Of a stretch of DNA of 64,000 nt, positions 33,694-42,804 are shown piece by piece. Source of the stretch: Paenibacillus zeisoli (GTDB lineage Bacteria > Bacillota > Bacilli > Paenibacillales > Paenibacillaceae); contig NZ_RZNX01000001.1 of assembly GCF_003994465.1 (NCBI RefSeq), positions 744,001 through 808,000 on the forward strand, written 5' to 3'. Positions within the stretch are counted from its first letter, which is position 1; every line of letters begins with the position of its first letter. Position numbers and translations under genes: made by a program. The notes beneath the pieces are model-generated. The model did not search any database and was not told the origin of the DNA. It saw nothing but the letters and a program-made list of their open reading frames with translations.

Positions 33694-33969
33694 TTATTTT
33701 TTGAGCATTAACTTCATAAGGGCTTCCATATTGCTAGGGTTCATCCCACTCTTTTTCACAGCTCCAACAATTTCATTAATTGTCGCCTCAGATACGGGTA
33801 CATTTGCCATAGCAGATACCTGCTTAATCAGTTGCCGCAGCTGCGTCTCACTCTGAAGTGTAGAAGGCTTAACGGTGCTCGCCAGTTTCTTCACAGCATT
33901 CTCCGTAATCGGCTTGCCCGTCTTCTTATTAATCGCATTCAGAGCTTCTTTAGAAATGTTCTTGTTCAA
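33694..33969 (-). CDS. spoVIF: Stage VI sporulation protein F
   Basis: Sporulation protein needed in the mother cell for coat assembly in B. subtilis. 91 aa, starting MNKNISKEALNAINKKTGK and ending in a lysine-rich tail, as in the family. The start is TTG 33969 with GAGGAGGGG 5 nt upstream; an ATG at 34038 overlaps the gpsA end and adds unrelated residues. It lies directly downstream of gpsA. Confidence 0.88.
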   Translation of the reverse strand: MNKNISKEALNAINKKTGKPITENAVKKLASTVKPSTLQSETQLRQLIKQVSAMANVPVSEATINEIVGAVKKSGMNPSNMEALMKLMLKK

Positions 33970-34038
33970 GTTCTCCCCTCCTCTGGCAGTCGTTACACTT
34001 AATGTATGACTAATGCACAGAAAAGGTGTGGGCATCAA

Positions 34039-35079
34039 CTAAGTATGCCACTGTTCCCAGGTTTCCTGGGACATGACTTCCATTTCCGTCTTGCGATCCC
34101 GGCCCATCAGAGCTTCGACCGCCGTCTTGGCGGGCATATCTTCAAACAGAACATGATAGAGCTGAGTTGCAATCGGCATCTGCACGCCATATTTCTCTGA
34201 CATCGTATGTGCAGCTTTCGTAGTCCGTATACCTTCTACAACCATTCCCATGGACTCCAACACTTCTGGAAGCGGCTTGCCCTGACCCAGAAGTGATCCG
34301 GCACGCCAATTACGGCTGTGCTGACTTGTTGCAGTAACAACCAAATCACCAATACCAGCAAGTCCAGAGAACGTGAGCGGATTAGCGCCCATCTCTACAC
34401 CGATTCGAGTAATTTCCGCCAGCCCCCGAGTAAGAAGTGCCGCTTTTGCATTATCTCCAAATCCAAGTCCGTCCGACATTCCCGCTCCCAGAGCAATAAT
34501 GTTCTTCAATGCTCCGGCAAGCTCTACTCCAACCAAATCCCGATTGGTATATACCCGGAAAAAGTTATTCATGAACAAATCCTGGGCACGCTTCGCCTGC
34601 TCCTCTTCCAAAGAAGCGACTACTACGGTAGTTGGACAGCGTTTGACGACTTCCTCGGCATGACTTGGACCGGATAGAACAACAATATGTCCTTCCTGAC
34701 ATCCAAGTTCCTCGGAAATTACAGTAGAGATACGCTTCAGCGACTCTGTCTCGAACCCTTTAGTAGCATGAACAACCAGCATATCCTTGGTCCAATACTG
34801 CTTTAACTGGCGAGATACCTCACGAACGGCAGAAGACGGAGCTACCATAATGACAGCCTGCGCTCCACTCACTGCTTCTTTCATATCTGTTGTCGCCTGT
34901 ATATTGGCCGAAAGAGAGATCCCCGGCAAAAAACGCTCGTTCTTATGTTCCCGGTTAATTTCATCCATTTGCTTCTCATTCCGCGTCCAAAGAGATACTT
35001 GTATCCCTTTATCCGCAAGAACACTCGCTAAGGCCGTCCCCCAGCTTCCCGCAACTAGTACAGCAGCTTTACTAAACAA
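34039..35079 (-). CDS. gpsA: Glycerol-3-phosphate dehydrogenase [NAD(P)+]
   Basis: Reduces dihydroxyacetone phosphate to sn-glycerol 3-phosphate for phospholipids. 346 aa with KGFETESLKRIS, LSGPSHAEEV and the catalytic Lys in LAGALKNIIALGAGMSDG. The N-terminal dinucleotide loop reads VAGSWGTAL, with Val in place of the first Gly of the usual GAGSWG. TTG start at 35079 with AAAGGGGGAA upstream, overlapping plsY by 8 nt. Works directly with PlsY, encoded next to it. Confidence 0.93.
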   Translation of the reverse strand: MFSKAAVLVAGSWGTALASVLADKGIQVSLWTRNEKQMDEINREHKNERFLPGISLSANIQATTDMKEAVSGAQAVIMVAPSSAVREVSRQLKQYWTKDMLVVHATKGFETESLKRISTVISEELGCQEGHIVVLSGPSHAEEVVKRCPTTVVVASLEEEQAKRAQDLFMNNFFRVYTNRDLVGVELAGALKNIIALGAGMSDGLGFGDNAKAALLTRGLAEITRIGVEMGANPLTFSGLAGIGDLVVTATSQHSRNWRAGSLLGQGKPLPEVLESMGMVVEGIRTTKAAHTMSEKYGVQMPIATQLYHVLFEDMPAKTAVEALMGRDRKTEMEVMSQETWEQWHT

Positions 35080-35686
35080 CCCTGCTTCCCCCTTTGGATC
35101 CGAGTTTGTTCTCCTTACCCTGCGCAATTTTCACAATGTTCGTGCGGTGTCTCCAGAAAGCAAAGACACAAATAATTAGGCTGGTCCAGAAATAAGGTCC
35201 ATGTGCTCCCATGATCAGCAAGAGAATGGGAGTCAGACCGACAAACAGCAAAGAACCAAGTGAAACATAGCGCGTAATAACAATAGAAACTATGGCAATC
35301 AAACCGGCAATTAGAGAAGGAAGGAAAGCTAGGGACGCCATGACACCAATGGTCGTAGCAATCCCTTTTCCTCCGCGGAATCTGAAGTAAATCGGCCAAT
35401 TGTGGCCGATAATGGCGGCAATTCCGCAGATGGCAGGTACCCAGTCAGAATCATCACCGATCCAGCGTCCAAGCCAGATTGCAGCGATTCCCTTGAGTAC
35501 ATCCAGGACCAGCACCAGGATTGCCGGGCCTTTACCAAGCACACGAAGGGTGTTGGTTGCCCCGGCATTTCCGCTGCCATGCTGCCGTATATCAATGCCT
35601 TTCAAGGTTCTGGCCAGCACCACGCTGAAGCTGACTGAACCTAACAAGTAGCTAATAATTACTGCTATAACAGATGTTAAGCTCAC
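35072..35686 (-). CDS. plsY: Glycerol-3-phosphate acyltransferase PlsY
   Basis: Membrane enzyme that acylates glycerol 3-phosphate from acyl phosphate. 204 aa, five hydrophobic segments, with motifs SGNAGATNTLRVLGKG, HNWPIYFRFRGGKGIATTIG and FWRHRTNIVKIAQGKE. Start MSLTSVIAVIISYLLGS. It overlaps gpsA by 8 nt and follows der by 11 nt, so der, plsY and gpsA form one operon. Confidence 0.95.
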   Translation of the reverse strand: MSLTSVIAVIISYLLGSVSFSVVLARTLKGIDIRQHGSGNAGATNTLRVLGKGPAILVLVLDVLKGIAAIWLGRWIGDDSDWVPAICGIAAIIGHNWPIYFRFRGGKGIATTIGVMASLAFLPSLIAGLIAIVSIVITRYVSLGSLLFVGLTPILLLIMGAHGPYFWTSLIICVFAFWRHRTNIVKIAQGKENKLGSKGGSRVV

Positions 35687-35697
35687 ACTTCTCTCTC

Positions 35698-37020
35698 CTA
35701 ACCTTCATCCGATTTACGGCGGGTAAACAACCGGATCGGTGTGCCTTCAAAGTCAAATGCTGCCCGGATTTTGTTCTCTAAATAACGCTCATACGAGAAA
35801 TGCATGAGCTCCGGATCATTGACGAAGACCACAATGGTCGGTGGCTTAACCGTCACTTGAGTGACATAATTAATTCTCATCCTGCGTCCTTTATCCGTAG
35901 GAGGAGGATTAATGGCAACCGCATCAGAGACAACATCGTTCAGCAGATGAGTCTGAACGCGTCTGGCATGCTGCTCTGCGACATGCTGAACTACAGGGAG
36001 CAGCTTTTGAAGGCGCTGTTTAGTGAGCGCAGATAGGAAGACAACAGGAGCATAAGTCATGAACAAGAAGTGATCACGAATATTCTTCTCAAAATTATGC
36101 ATGGTCTTGTCGTCCTTCTCTACAGCATCCCATTTGTTAACAACGAAGACTGAGGCTCTGCCCGCTTCATAAGCATAACCGGCGATGTGCTTATCCTGTT
36201 CAATAATGCCTTCTTCACCATTAATGACAACAAGCACCACATCGGCACGTTCAATTGCCTTCATTGCACGCATGACACTGTATTTCTCAGTTGTCTCGTA
36301 CACCTTGCCTCTTTTTCTCATACCCGCGGTATCAATTAAGACGTAGCGCTGGCCATCCTTCTCAAAAGGAGTATCAATCGCATCACGCGTTGTGCCTGCT
36401 ACATCACTGACAATGACACGTTCTTCTCCCAGAATGGCATTTACAAGCGAGGATTTACCTACATTCGGTCGTCCGATCAGGGCAACCCGGATCACATCTT
36501 CATCGTATTCCTCATCTTCAAGCTCAGGCAGATTCTCCACAATCGCATCAAGCAAATCACCCACGCCAGTACCATGGCTGCCTGATACTCCAATTGGATC
36601 GCCAAAGCCTAAATTATAGAACTCATAAATATGATCCGCGCGGCTTAAGTTATCCACTTTATTTACAGCAAGAATGATGGGCTTACCCGAACGATACAAA
36701 AGAGCAGCCACTTCTTCATCCGACTGGGTCAAGCCTGATTTGGCGTCACACATAAATATAATGACGTCTGCCTCTTCGATGGCAAGTTCAGCCTGCATCC
36801 GAATCGATTTGAGAATCATGTCTTCCCCGTCCAGCTCAATACCTCCGGTATCGATAATACTGAACGATTTACCGTTCCATTCCCCAATTCCGTAAATTCG
36901 GTCACGGGTAATTCCCGGTTTATCTTCCACAATGGCCAATCGTTCGCCTATAATGCGGTTGAAAATCGTAGATTTTCCCACATTTGGACGTCCTACTATA
37001 GCCACAACGGGTCTTGCCAT
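35698..37020 (-). CDS. der: Ribosome biogenesis GTPase Der
   Basis: Double-GTPase needed for 50S subunit assembly. 440 aa with two G domains (first: [22 protein letters not shown]; second from about residue 177: [21 protein letters not shown]) and a C-terminal KH-like domain. Start [17 protein letters not shown], with AGGAGG upstream. Standard length. Confidence 0.98.
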   Translation of the reverse strand: MARPVVAIVGRPNVGKSTIFNRIIGERLAIVEDKPGITRDRIYGIGEWNGKSFSIIDTGGIELDGEDMILKSIRMQAELAIEEADVIIFMCDAKSGLTQSDEEVAALLYRSGKPIILAVNKVDNLSRADHIYEFYNLGFGDPIGVSGSHGTGVGDLLDAIVENLPELEDEEYDEDVIRVALIGRPNVGKSSLVNAILGEERVIVSDVAGTTRDAIDTPFEKDGQRYVLIDTAGMRKRGKVYETTEKYSVMRAMKAIERADVVLVVINGEEGIIEQDKHIAGYAYEAGRASVFVVNKWDAVEKDDKTMHNFEKNIRDHFLFMTYAPVVFLSALTKQRLQKLLPVVQHVAEQHARRVQTHLLNDVVSDAVAINPPPTDKGRRMRINYVTQVTVKPPTIVVFVNDPELMHFSYERYLENKIRAAFDFEGTPIRLFTRRKSDEG

Positions 37021-37211
37021 ATGAACTCCTCCTAAATGTTTACGTAGGCCTGCTTAACTTTATAACAAGAGCTGAAAGTGATGTCTCTCAACTACATGAA
37101 GTTTTGCCATATATAACGATATCGTAAACTTGTCTTTGTGACTCGTAACTCATCATAGCAAAAAATAACTTGCTTGGCTAACCAATCCATGGATAACTTA
37201 AGCTTAAGCTA

Positions 37212-37247
37212 CAAAAAAATCGGCGAACCCGTCACGAGTTCGCCGAT
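37212..37247 (-). terminator. Terminator after the S1-homologue gene
   Basis: Ten-bp perfect stem (37219-37228 with 37238-37247) followed by six T on the minus strand. The rest of 37021-37211 holds der upstream DNA without an ORF. Confidence 0.9.
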
Positions 37248-37269
37248 TCCTCTTCATGGTGAGAATATA

Positions 37270-38520
37270 TTATTTGAGTTTGCTCAGCTTATCGCCAAAG
37301 CGCTCTCCAAGTGTAATGCTAAGACCTTGGTTGCTAAGAGAAACGTTAGGATTGTTGTTGATATCCTCACGGTTCACACGATCAGCACCACCGCCACCTC
37401 TTCTTTCCGTTCTTTCCGGCTTAGCTTCTTGAGCAGGAGCTTCTTCAGTTTCTTTGATGCTCAGGCTAACCCGTTTCTCGGAAGGGTTCACGTCAAGGAT
37501 TTTGACTTGGACAGTTTCGCCTTCTTTAAGTACTTCTTGAGGTGTACCGATATGTTTGTGAGAGATTTGGGAAATATGAACCAAACCTTCTACTCCAGGT
37601 GCAATTTCAACGAAAGCACCGAAAGTAACCAGACGTTTCACTTCACCGCTAACGATGTCGCCAGTCTTGAAGAGTTCTGCAGCTGTCTCCCAAGGTCCAG
37701 GTGCAGCAGCTTTAATACTCAAGCTGATTTTGCCTTTCTCCGGATCAACCTTCAGAACTTTGACTTTCACTTCATCGCCTTCGGAAAGAACATCAGCAGG
37801 CTTGTCAACATGATTCCATGCGATTTCGGACACGTGAACAAGTCCATCCACGCCGCCTACATCAACAAAAGCGCCGAATTGAGTCAGACGTTGTACTTTA
37901 CCGTCGATCAATTGTCCTTCTTTTAGGTTGCCCATTACTTGTTGTTTGTTTTGCTCGAATTCTTCATCAAGAACATCCTTAGCGGAAAGAATGACTTTGT
38001 TGTTCTCGCGGTCAATTTCTTTCACTTTTACGCGAAGAGTGCGACCTTTATAGTCACTGAAATCTTCAACGAAATGACGCTCTACCATAGAAGCAGGAAT
38101 GAATCCGCGAACACCAACATCTGCAACAATGCCGCCTTTAACTACATCAGCAACAGTGACTTCAAATGTTTCTTTGTTCTCAAAGCGCTGGGTCAGGACT
38201 TCCCAAGCGTTCTCGCTGTCGATCGCACGTTTGGAAAGAACCAGTCTTTCTTTCTCATCATCGATGCTTACGACTTTGGCTTCTACTTCTTGTCCTACTT
38301 CAACTGCATCCGAAGCATTATCCAGATGAATAGAAGATAATTCACGAATAGGAATGACGCCGTCATATTTATATCCAATGCTTACGTAAGCCTGGTTATC
38401 CTCAACTTTAACGATAGATCCTTTGACGGTGTCACCTTTTTTCAAGGACACGATTTGCTCCAACTCATCTTGATTTGTCACTTCAGTATTGTCTTGCTGG
38501 TCTTTGATTTCTTCCGACAT
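37270..38520 (-). CDS. rpsA: 30S ribosomal protein S1 homologue (four S1 domains)
   Basis: RNA-binding protein of the S1/YpfD type, 416 aa. Four S1 domains: about residues 25-95, 110-175, 195-265 (VDGLVHVSEIAWNH) and 280-350 (VEGLVHISQISHKH). The tail is Lys/Arg/Glu rich with a KPERTERRGGGG segment. B. subtilis YpfD has similar length and is not a canonical ribosomal S1. ATG with GAGGAGGG. Located between plsC and der, as in B. subtilis. Confidence 0.93.
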   Translation of the reverse strand: MSEEIKDQQDNTEVTNQDELEQIVSLKKGDTVKGSIVKVEDNQAYVSIGYKYDGVIPIRELSSIHLDNASDAVEVGQEVEAKVVSIDDEKERLVLSKRAIDSENAWEVLTQRFENKETFEVTVADVVKGGIVADVGVRGFIPASMVERHFVEDFSDYKGRTLRVKVKEIDRENNKVILSAKDVLDEEFEQNKQQVMGNLKEGQLIDGKVQRLTQFGAFVDVGGVDGLVHVSEIAWNHVDKPADVLSEGDEVKVKVLKVDPEKGKISLSIKAAAPGPWETAAELFKTGDIVSGEVKRLVTFGAFVEIAPGVEGLVHISQISHKHIGTPQEVLKEGETVQVKILDVNPSEKRVSLSIKETEEAPAQEAKPERTERRGGGGADRVNREDINNNPNVSLSNQGLSITLGERFGDKLSKLK

Positions 38521-38587
38521 CTCAATACCCTCCTCGATTCAAAACCCCATTTATTTAAACCCGCGGCTAGCGTGGTTCAAAACATGC

Positions 38588-38615
38588 ATTATATAGTAGC
38601 TTTCCAAACTTCCAA
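38588..38615 (-). promoter_or_regulatory. Probable rpsA promoter
   Basis: TTGGAA (38610-38615) and perfect TATAAT (38588-38593) with a 16-nt spacer on the minus strand, about 70 nt before the rpsA start. Confidence 0.6.
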
Positions 38616-38652
38616 TTGTTCATGCATGATTTGGCCCGTAAATACGGGTCTT

Positions 38653-39234
38653 TTATCCGCGGGCTTTAAGCTCCGCAATGTGATGCATAATCTTCTCAGT
38701 GGCCAGTTCGAGCGAATCAGGAGACGGTGTCTCACGAAATTCGGATAGATCCACTGGTGCACCATAAATTACTTTGGTTCTGCGAAATAATTTATAATTC
38801 CCAATAATGGCAGCCGGAATGACAGCCGCATCACTGCGAAGCGCAAAACTTGCTGCGCCTTTCATAGCCACTCCGCTCTCCCCTGAACTCGAACGTCTTC
38901 CCTCAGGGAAAATGCCCATAACTTTGCCGCTTCGCAGCAGCGTCAAAGAAGTTTTAATTGATTCTTTGCTCACGCCTCCACGTTTGACGGGAAAAGCGCC
39001 GAGCTGTTTGATGAGCCATCCGAGTACGGGAACCTCGAAAAGCTCTGCCTTTGCCATGAAATGAACTTTGCGGTCTAACAGAATACCGACCGTAGGCGGA
39101 TCAAAGTTACTGATATGATTGGAACAAAGCAGCACGCCGCCTTCCTTTGGAATATTTTCAAGTCCTATTGCTTTCAATCTGAACAGAAACTTGTAAATAA
39201 TCCTAAGCGCCCCGCGAACTAAGTAATAAATCAT
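38653..39234 (-). CDS. plsC: 1-acyl-sn-glycerol-3-phosphate acyltransferase
   Basis: Second acylation in phosphatidic acid synthesis. 193 aa with the HX4D motif in CSNHISNFDPP, the FPEGRRSS glycerol-phosphate-binding motif, and an N-terminal hydrophobic segment. ATG at 39234 with GAGGACGG upstream, overlapping the cmk stop (ATGA). Position between cmk and ypfD is as in B. subtilis. Confidence 0.95.
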   Translation of the reverse strand: MIYYLVRGALRIIYKFLFRLKAIGLENIPKEGGVLLCSNHISNFDPPTVGILLDRKVHFMAKAELFEVPVLGWLIKQLGAFPVKRGGVSKESIKTSLTLLRSGKVMGIFPEGRRSSSGESGVAMKGAASFALRSDAAVIPAAIIGNYKLFRRTKVIYGAPVDLSEFRETPSPDSLELATEKIMHHIAELKARG

Positions 39235-39938
39235 ATCCGTCCTCGTTCCTTCCCATACGTTCTGCACATCGAAATGATCGCATCCGTAACTTCAGACAGG
39301 CTCATGTTCGTTGTATCCAGAAATTCGGCATCTTCCGCTTGACGAAGCGGTGATATCTCACGCTGTTCATCAAGGCGATCCCGCTCGGCAATATCATGCT
39401 CAAGCTGTTCCAAGGTGATGGCAGCCGTATCCTTAATTTCATTATAACGGCGCCGTGCCCGTTCCTGCACACTTGCGGTCATAAAAACCTTAACTTCCGC
39501 ATCAGGGAGTACTGTAGTGCCGATATCGCGACCGTCCATGACGACGCCTTTGCGCAAAGCCATTTGCCGCTGCAATGTAACCAGCAGGTTGCGCAGCCCC
39601 TCGATTTGCGCATATCGGGACACCTTGGCATTCACCGCGAGTGAACGGATTTGGTCGCTAACGTCCTCACCATTAACCAGCACTTTCTGGCCATCTACTC
39701 CCGGTTTTAATTCAATAACCATGTTTTGAGCCGTTTGAAGCACCTTTTGATCTTCTTCCGGTTCAATTCCTTTGAGAAGCATGTACCAGGTAACTGCCCT
39801 GTACATTGCCCCTGTGTCTACATAGACATAAGCAAGAGCTTCTGCCACCCTTCGGGCGATTGTGCTTTTGCCGGCCCCAGCAGGTCCGTCTATTGCGATG
39901 TTGATATTCCCGCTCTCGTATGACTTATGACTTGCCAA
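39231..39938 (-). CDS. cmk: Cytidylate kinase
   Basis: Phosphorylates CMP and dCMP. 235 aa with P-loop AIDGPAGAGKSTIARR near residue 15, YVDTGAMYRA, and MDGRDIGTTVLPDAEVKVFMTAS. I start at TTG 39938, which has GAGGAGG 9 nt upstream; an earlier frame start lies inside that ribosome site. The 3' end overlaps plsC by 4 nt. Confidence 0.95.
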   Translation of the reverse strand: MASHKSYESGNINIAIDGPAGAGKSTIARRVAEALAYVYVDTGAMYRAVTWYMLLKGIEPEEDQKVLQTAQNMVIELKPGVDGQKVLVNGEDVSDQIRSLAVNAKVSRYAQIEGLRNLLVTLQRQMALRKGVVMDGRDIGTTVLPDAEVKVFMTASVQERARRRYNEIKDTAAITLEQLEHDIAERDRLDEQREISPLRQAEDAEFLDTTNMSLSEVTDAIISMCRTYGKERGRI

Positions 39939-39969
39939 CGGGGTATTCCTCCTCAAACAATGGCCTCAA

Positions 39970-39991
39970 TAAAAAAGCAGGCATTGCCTGC
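39970..39991 (-). terminator. Terminator after the 81-aa membrane protein gene
   Basis: GCAGGC/GCCTGC stem followed by six T on the minus strand, 45 nt after the 40036 gene stop. Confidence 0.85.
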
Positions 39992-40035
39992 GACGTGAAA
40001 ATTATACCACACAACATAGGGTGATGCAAAAGCGT

Positions 40036-40281
40036 TCACTTATCGGTAAATTTTTCAAGCAGCACTTGCAAGGGCGGCAGTGGCTTGCCTTCAAAGTGTT
40101 CGGCAGACGATAGGAACAACCTGATTGTAGGTACCTTTAGCAAAGTCTGAAATAGAAAAAGGCCAATCAGCAGAGCGATCAGCAGCTTAATGAATACCTT
40201 ATGAACCTTATTGCTAAAATTCAGAAATAACCCTTCATATCTATGTACGGGCAACAATTCCTTAATGTCTTCTTGTTCCAT
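40036..40281 (-). CDS. Small membrane protein (YpfB-like)
   Basis: About 81 aa with one hydrophobic helix (about residues 30-52 of MEQEDIKELLP...) and a polar C-terminus. It sits between cmk and the PilZ protein gene, as YpfB does in B. subtilis, but I see no strong sequence signature. Start uncertain: ATG 40281 has TAGGAG 12 nt upstream, while GTG or ATG codons up to 40293 are possible. Confidence 0.6.
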   Translation of the reverse strand: MEQEDIKELLPVHRYEGLFLNFSNKVHKVFIKLLIALLIGLFLFQTLLKVPTIRLFLSSAEHFEGKPLPPLQVLLEKFTDK

Positions 40282-40352
40282 AAGCACGCTCATCTCCTAG
40301 GGATTTATGCTTACCGTTCCCGGAAATAAGAAATTTGATCCACTATACATAA

Positions 40353-41015
40353 TCACCGATTGCGAAAATCAAATTGGCGTTCAAAGCAGTATCTAATCAG
40401 CTTCTGGCGCTCCATATCGGAAATGCTTTCAAACTTCATCATAACTAGACTTCTGCCTGTCTCAAGTTTCTTAGTGCGGACAATCTCAGCTTCAATAGGC
40501 ACATGTTCAATTGACCCATTCTTATAAGGAAGAAGGACCCAGCAGTGCAGGATATCACCCTCAAGTAGGCTGTATTGGGGTTCGCAGTAGAATGAGAAGC
40601 CTCCCCCACCTATATCTTCAGTCCGAGCTACAAAACGAATGTTATTCGGAGTCTTAACAGCTACCTCAAGATCGGCAGTCACCCGGAGGAAATTACGGCG
40701 CTGAATTCTTGTAATCGATTCCGGATCAGGCTTGCGAATCCGAACCAGCTTGATATTGTCACTGACAAATCCAAGCACATAAGTGTTGAAATAATTTTTG
40801 ACACCTTCATCAGTCAGAAAATATACCGATAGTTCATCCCCCATATAAAGCTTCTTCATCCCGCCACCATCAACAGGAATCGGCACCTCTATTAGGAAGG
40901 AATCCTCCTCCATTTCGGAGATGCGTGACTTGTACTCAATTTTCTCTTCCTTTTCTATTTCTGAGGCAACCTGGATATATACAAGATCATTGATTTTCGG
41001 AAGCAACCTCTTCAC
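40353..41015 (-). CDS. PilZ-domain flagellar brake protein (YpfA/MotI-like)
   Basis: Probable c-di-GMP receptor that restrains the flagellar motor. N-terminal YcgR-like domain (about residues 1-95) and C-terminal PilZ domain with RIQRRNFLR (RxxxR) and the DIGGGGFSFYC (D/NxSxxG-like) motif, though the Ser of DxSxxG is replaced by Gly. 220 aa from GTG 41015. B. subtilis YpfA (MotI/DgrA) lies in the same position next to ypeB. Confidence 0.85.
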   Translation of the reverse strand: MKRLLPKINDLVYIQVASEIEKEEKIEYKSRISEMEEDSFLIEVPIPVDGGGMKKLYMGDELSVYFLTDEGVKNYFNTYVLGFVSDNIKLVRIRKPDPESITRIQRRNFLRVTADLEVAVKTPNNIRFVARTEDIGGGGFSFYCEPQYSLLEGDILHCWVLLPYKNGSIEHVPIEAEIVRTKKLETGRSLVMMKFESISDMERQKLIRYCFERQFDFRNR

Positions 41016-41084
41016 CCGCCCACCTGAATTTTTGTCTATTTGACATTATAGCATGGTGACCGGGAGCGTGAAGGATAACTTCAC

Positions 41085-41118
41085 AAAAAAAAGCATCCTA
41101 CCCAACAAGGAAGAATGC
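41085..41118 (-). terminator. ypeB terminator
   Basis: GCATTCT/AGGATGC stem (one G-U) followed by eight T on the minus strand, 12 nt after the ypeB stop. Confidence 0.8.
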
Positions 41119-41129
41119 CTTTTCATACT

Positions 41130-42491
41130 TTATTTGAGCGAAGCACCTTTACGTCCAGATCGAATTTCCTCTACAGCTTCTTCAGCGCCTGTATTTCCAT
41201 TGATGAAAATTCTATACTGTGAACCATTGATCCGGCCGCCAAACTCATACGTTACCACACGTTCGGACTGTTCATTCTCGATAAGAGCCTTGCGGTGATA
41301 CGTCTCTTTGAGATCCGAATTCAAATACTCACGCGCTTTAGCTAAAGTTAACTTAGGCTGTGAGACTTTTGGCGTATTCTCATGCTCGTATACATAATCA
41401 CTGGATTGGAGACCAATGACCTGGCCGTTATCCAGCGCAACGCGCACGGACAATTTCTCCGGATATATCAATATATCATCATGCTTGGTTACATAGGTCA
41501 GGTTAGCTATGTTATCCGAAGGATCGTAGACAATAGCCTGCATGTTCTTATAACCTTTACTCTCCAGGAAATGAGCTGCACTGCGGTGAGCTTCTTCATC
41601 CGAAATCGAGCGGGCTCCCACTTGGCGGGTGTAGTTATAAGCGATCACTTGTCCACCGTTCTTGGTAAAATCGATCGACAATCGGTCACCCTTTACTTTC
41701 CCTGGTACGGTAGCCGTAAAGGAAGACCATTCTGTCCCTTTTCCGTTCTCGCTAACCTGAACTTTAGTTGGATCGGTGTGGCCAGCAAAGTCAGCTGCTT
41801 TCTTTTTTATTTGCTCAACTGTAGTCGGAGCCCCGCTCAGCTTCTTAACTGAACGCTTGTTGTAAATGCTCAGTACGGAAGGACCCCAGTCCAGCTCGGG
41901 GTACTCACTAACCTTTTTGTCAACTGTTTTGAAACCGTCAATAATGGTATTATCCTGTGACCTATGTTCGCTGGCTAGAGCGGTCTCCACATCCATCCAG
42001 CGCAAATGGTTATTGATGACCTTCCCTTGAACCTTCTGGATTTCTGATGAAATCTCATTTGAGTTTTTGTAGAGCTCCTTAAGATTCTTAAGCTCCTTGT
42101 CCGTCAGAGGCTGCTTTGTGAGATCCCTGTTGGCGGTCTGGTAAGAGAACTTGGATATTTTGGACAGGAACTCTTCAGTCTTATTAAAGTGCAAAAGGGT
42201 GAGCGGGAGCTGGTTGATCTCGTTCTGCGCTTCACTGGTGATCCGCCATAAATTCATAAGCCCTTTGCGATGCATGGGTGTAGATGCGGAGTGAACGGCC
42301 AACGTATTACCAATCTCTCCATGCAGACGATCTACATGATAGGACAAATCATGAAAGGCCCGCTGATATTGATTCTCTGCCTTGATCAGGATTGAGTTTT
42401 TCTCCTGGTTCTCTTGATAGCCCCAGATGAGAGCCCCGATTAGCAAGATTGCACTTATGGGGAACAGAACAGCACTTAGTCTCTTGTACAT
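41130..42491 (-). CDS. ypeB: Germination protein YpeB
   Basis: Spore protein that in B. subtilis stabilises the cortex-lytic enzyme SleB. 453 aa with an N-terminal membrane segment (about residues 9-24), a coiled helical region, and PepSY-like repeats (KKAADFAG, DEEAHRSAAHFL, LAKAREYLNS). ATG with AAAGGAG. The usual partner sleB should lie just upstream but is absent; a 49-aa gene and prsW follow instead. Confidence 0.92.
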   Translation of the reverse strand: MYKRLSAVLFPISAILLIGALIWGYQENQEKNSILIKAENQYQRAFHDLSYHVDRLHGEIGNTLAVHSASTPMHRKGLMNLWRITSEAQNEINQLPLTLLHFNKTEEFLSKISKFSYQTANRDLTKQPLTDKELKNLKELYKNSNEISSEIQKVQGKVINNHLRWMDVETALASEHRSQDNTIIDGFKTVDKKVSEYPELDWGPSVLSIYNKRSVKKLSGAPTTVEQIKKKAADFAGHTDPTKVQVSENGKGTEWSSFTATVPGKVKGDRLSIDFTKNGGQVIAYNYTRQVGARSISDEEAHRSAAHFLESKGYKNMQAIVYDPSDNIANLTYVTKHDDILIYPEKLSVRVALDNGQVIGLQSSDYVYEHENTPKVSQPKLTLAKAREYLNSDLKETYHRKALIENEQSERVVTYEFGGRINGSQYRIFINGNTGAEEAVEEIRSGRKGASLK

Positions 42492-42580
42492 ACAAATTCA
42501 CGAGCTCCTTTCTTCAATTAACTGCCATTAGTTTGACAAGAAGAAAGAAGCTTTATGCATGATTTCGGAAGACTTGGATT

Positions 42581-42730
42581 TCAGAGCGTTTCTTCCTGAA
42601 TTTCGAAGAGTTCCTTGTTATCACAAACACACATTTTGAATCCTGTTTCAATGCGTCCACTTTCCTTTTTGCCCCTTAAAACGAACCGTTCCCCGCAATT
42701 TTTACATATAATTTTCACTTTAACGCGCAT
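42581..42730 (-). CDS. 49-aa zinc-ribbon-like protein
   Basis: Found in the gap between ypeB and prsW. ATG 42730 to TGA 42581, with AAAGGGTG upstream. The sequence has CKNC near residues 9-12 and CVC near 34-36, four Cys likely binding zinc, in a basic context. The predicted protein is MRVKVKIICKNCGERFVL at the start and ends in an acidic EIQEETL tail. I know no named family. Its ribosome site lies in the hairpin at 42740-42788. Coding is supported by the ribosome site and by the Cys pattern. Confidence 0.65.
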   Translation of the reverse strand: MRVKVKIICKNCGERFVLRGKKESGRIETGFKMCVCDNKELFEIQEETL

Positions 42731-42739
42731 AACGAAAAA

Positions 42740-42788
42740 GCACCCTTTCTTAATGGGATGAATACATCGCCTTTTAAGATTAGGGTGC
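42740..42788 (-). promoter_or_regulatory. Long hairpin between prsW and the 49-aa gene, containing its ribosome site
   Basis: Three nested stems: GCACCCT/AGGGTGC (7 bp), CTTAA/TTAAG (5 bp) and GATG/CATC (4 bp). The outer 3' arm holds the Shine-Dalgarno, followed by TTTTTCG. It may be a prsW terminator, a translational switch, or both. Confidence 0.55.
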
Positions 42789-42804
42789 CCAACATTTACC
42801 TGTG

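Noticed and set aside
37174-37926. 250-codon plus-strand frame antisense to rpsA
   Set aside because: Phe-rich shadow frame of the S1 repeats on the opposite strand; no ribosome site; crosses the rpsA terminator.
38560-38650. CCCGTA/TACGGG hairpin after plsC as terminator
   Set aside because: Stem is short and no T-run follows on either strand, so it was not called.
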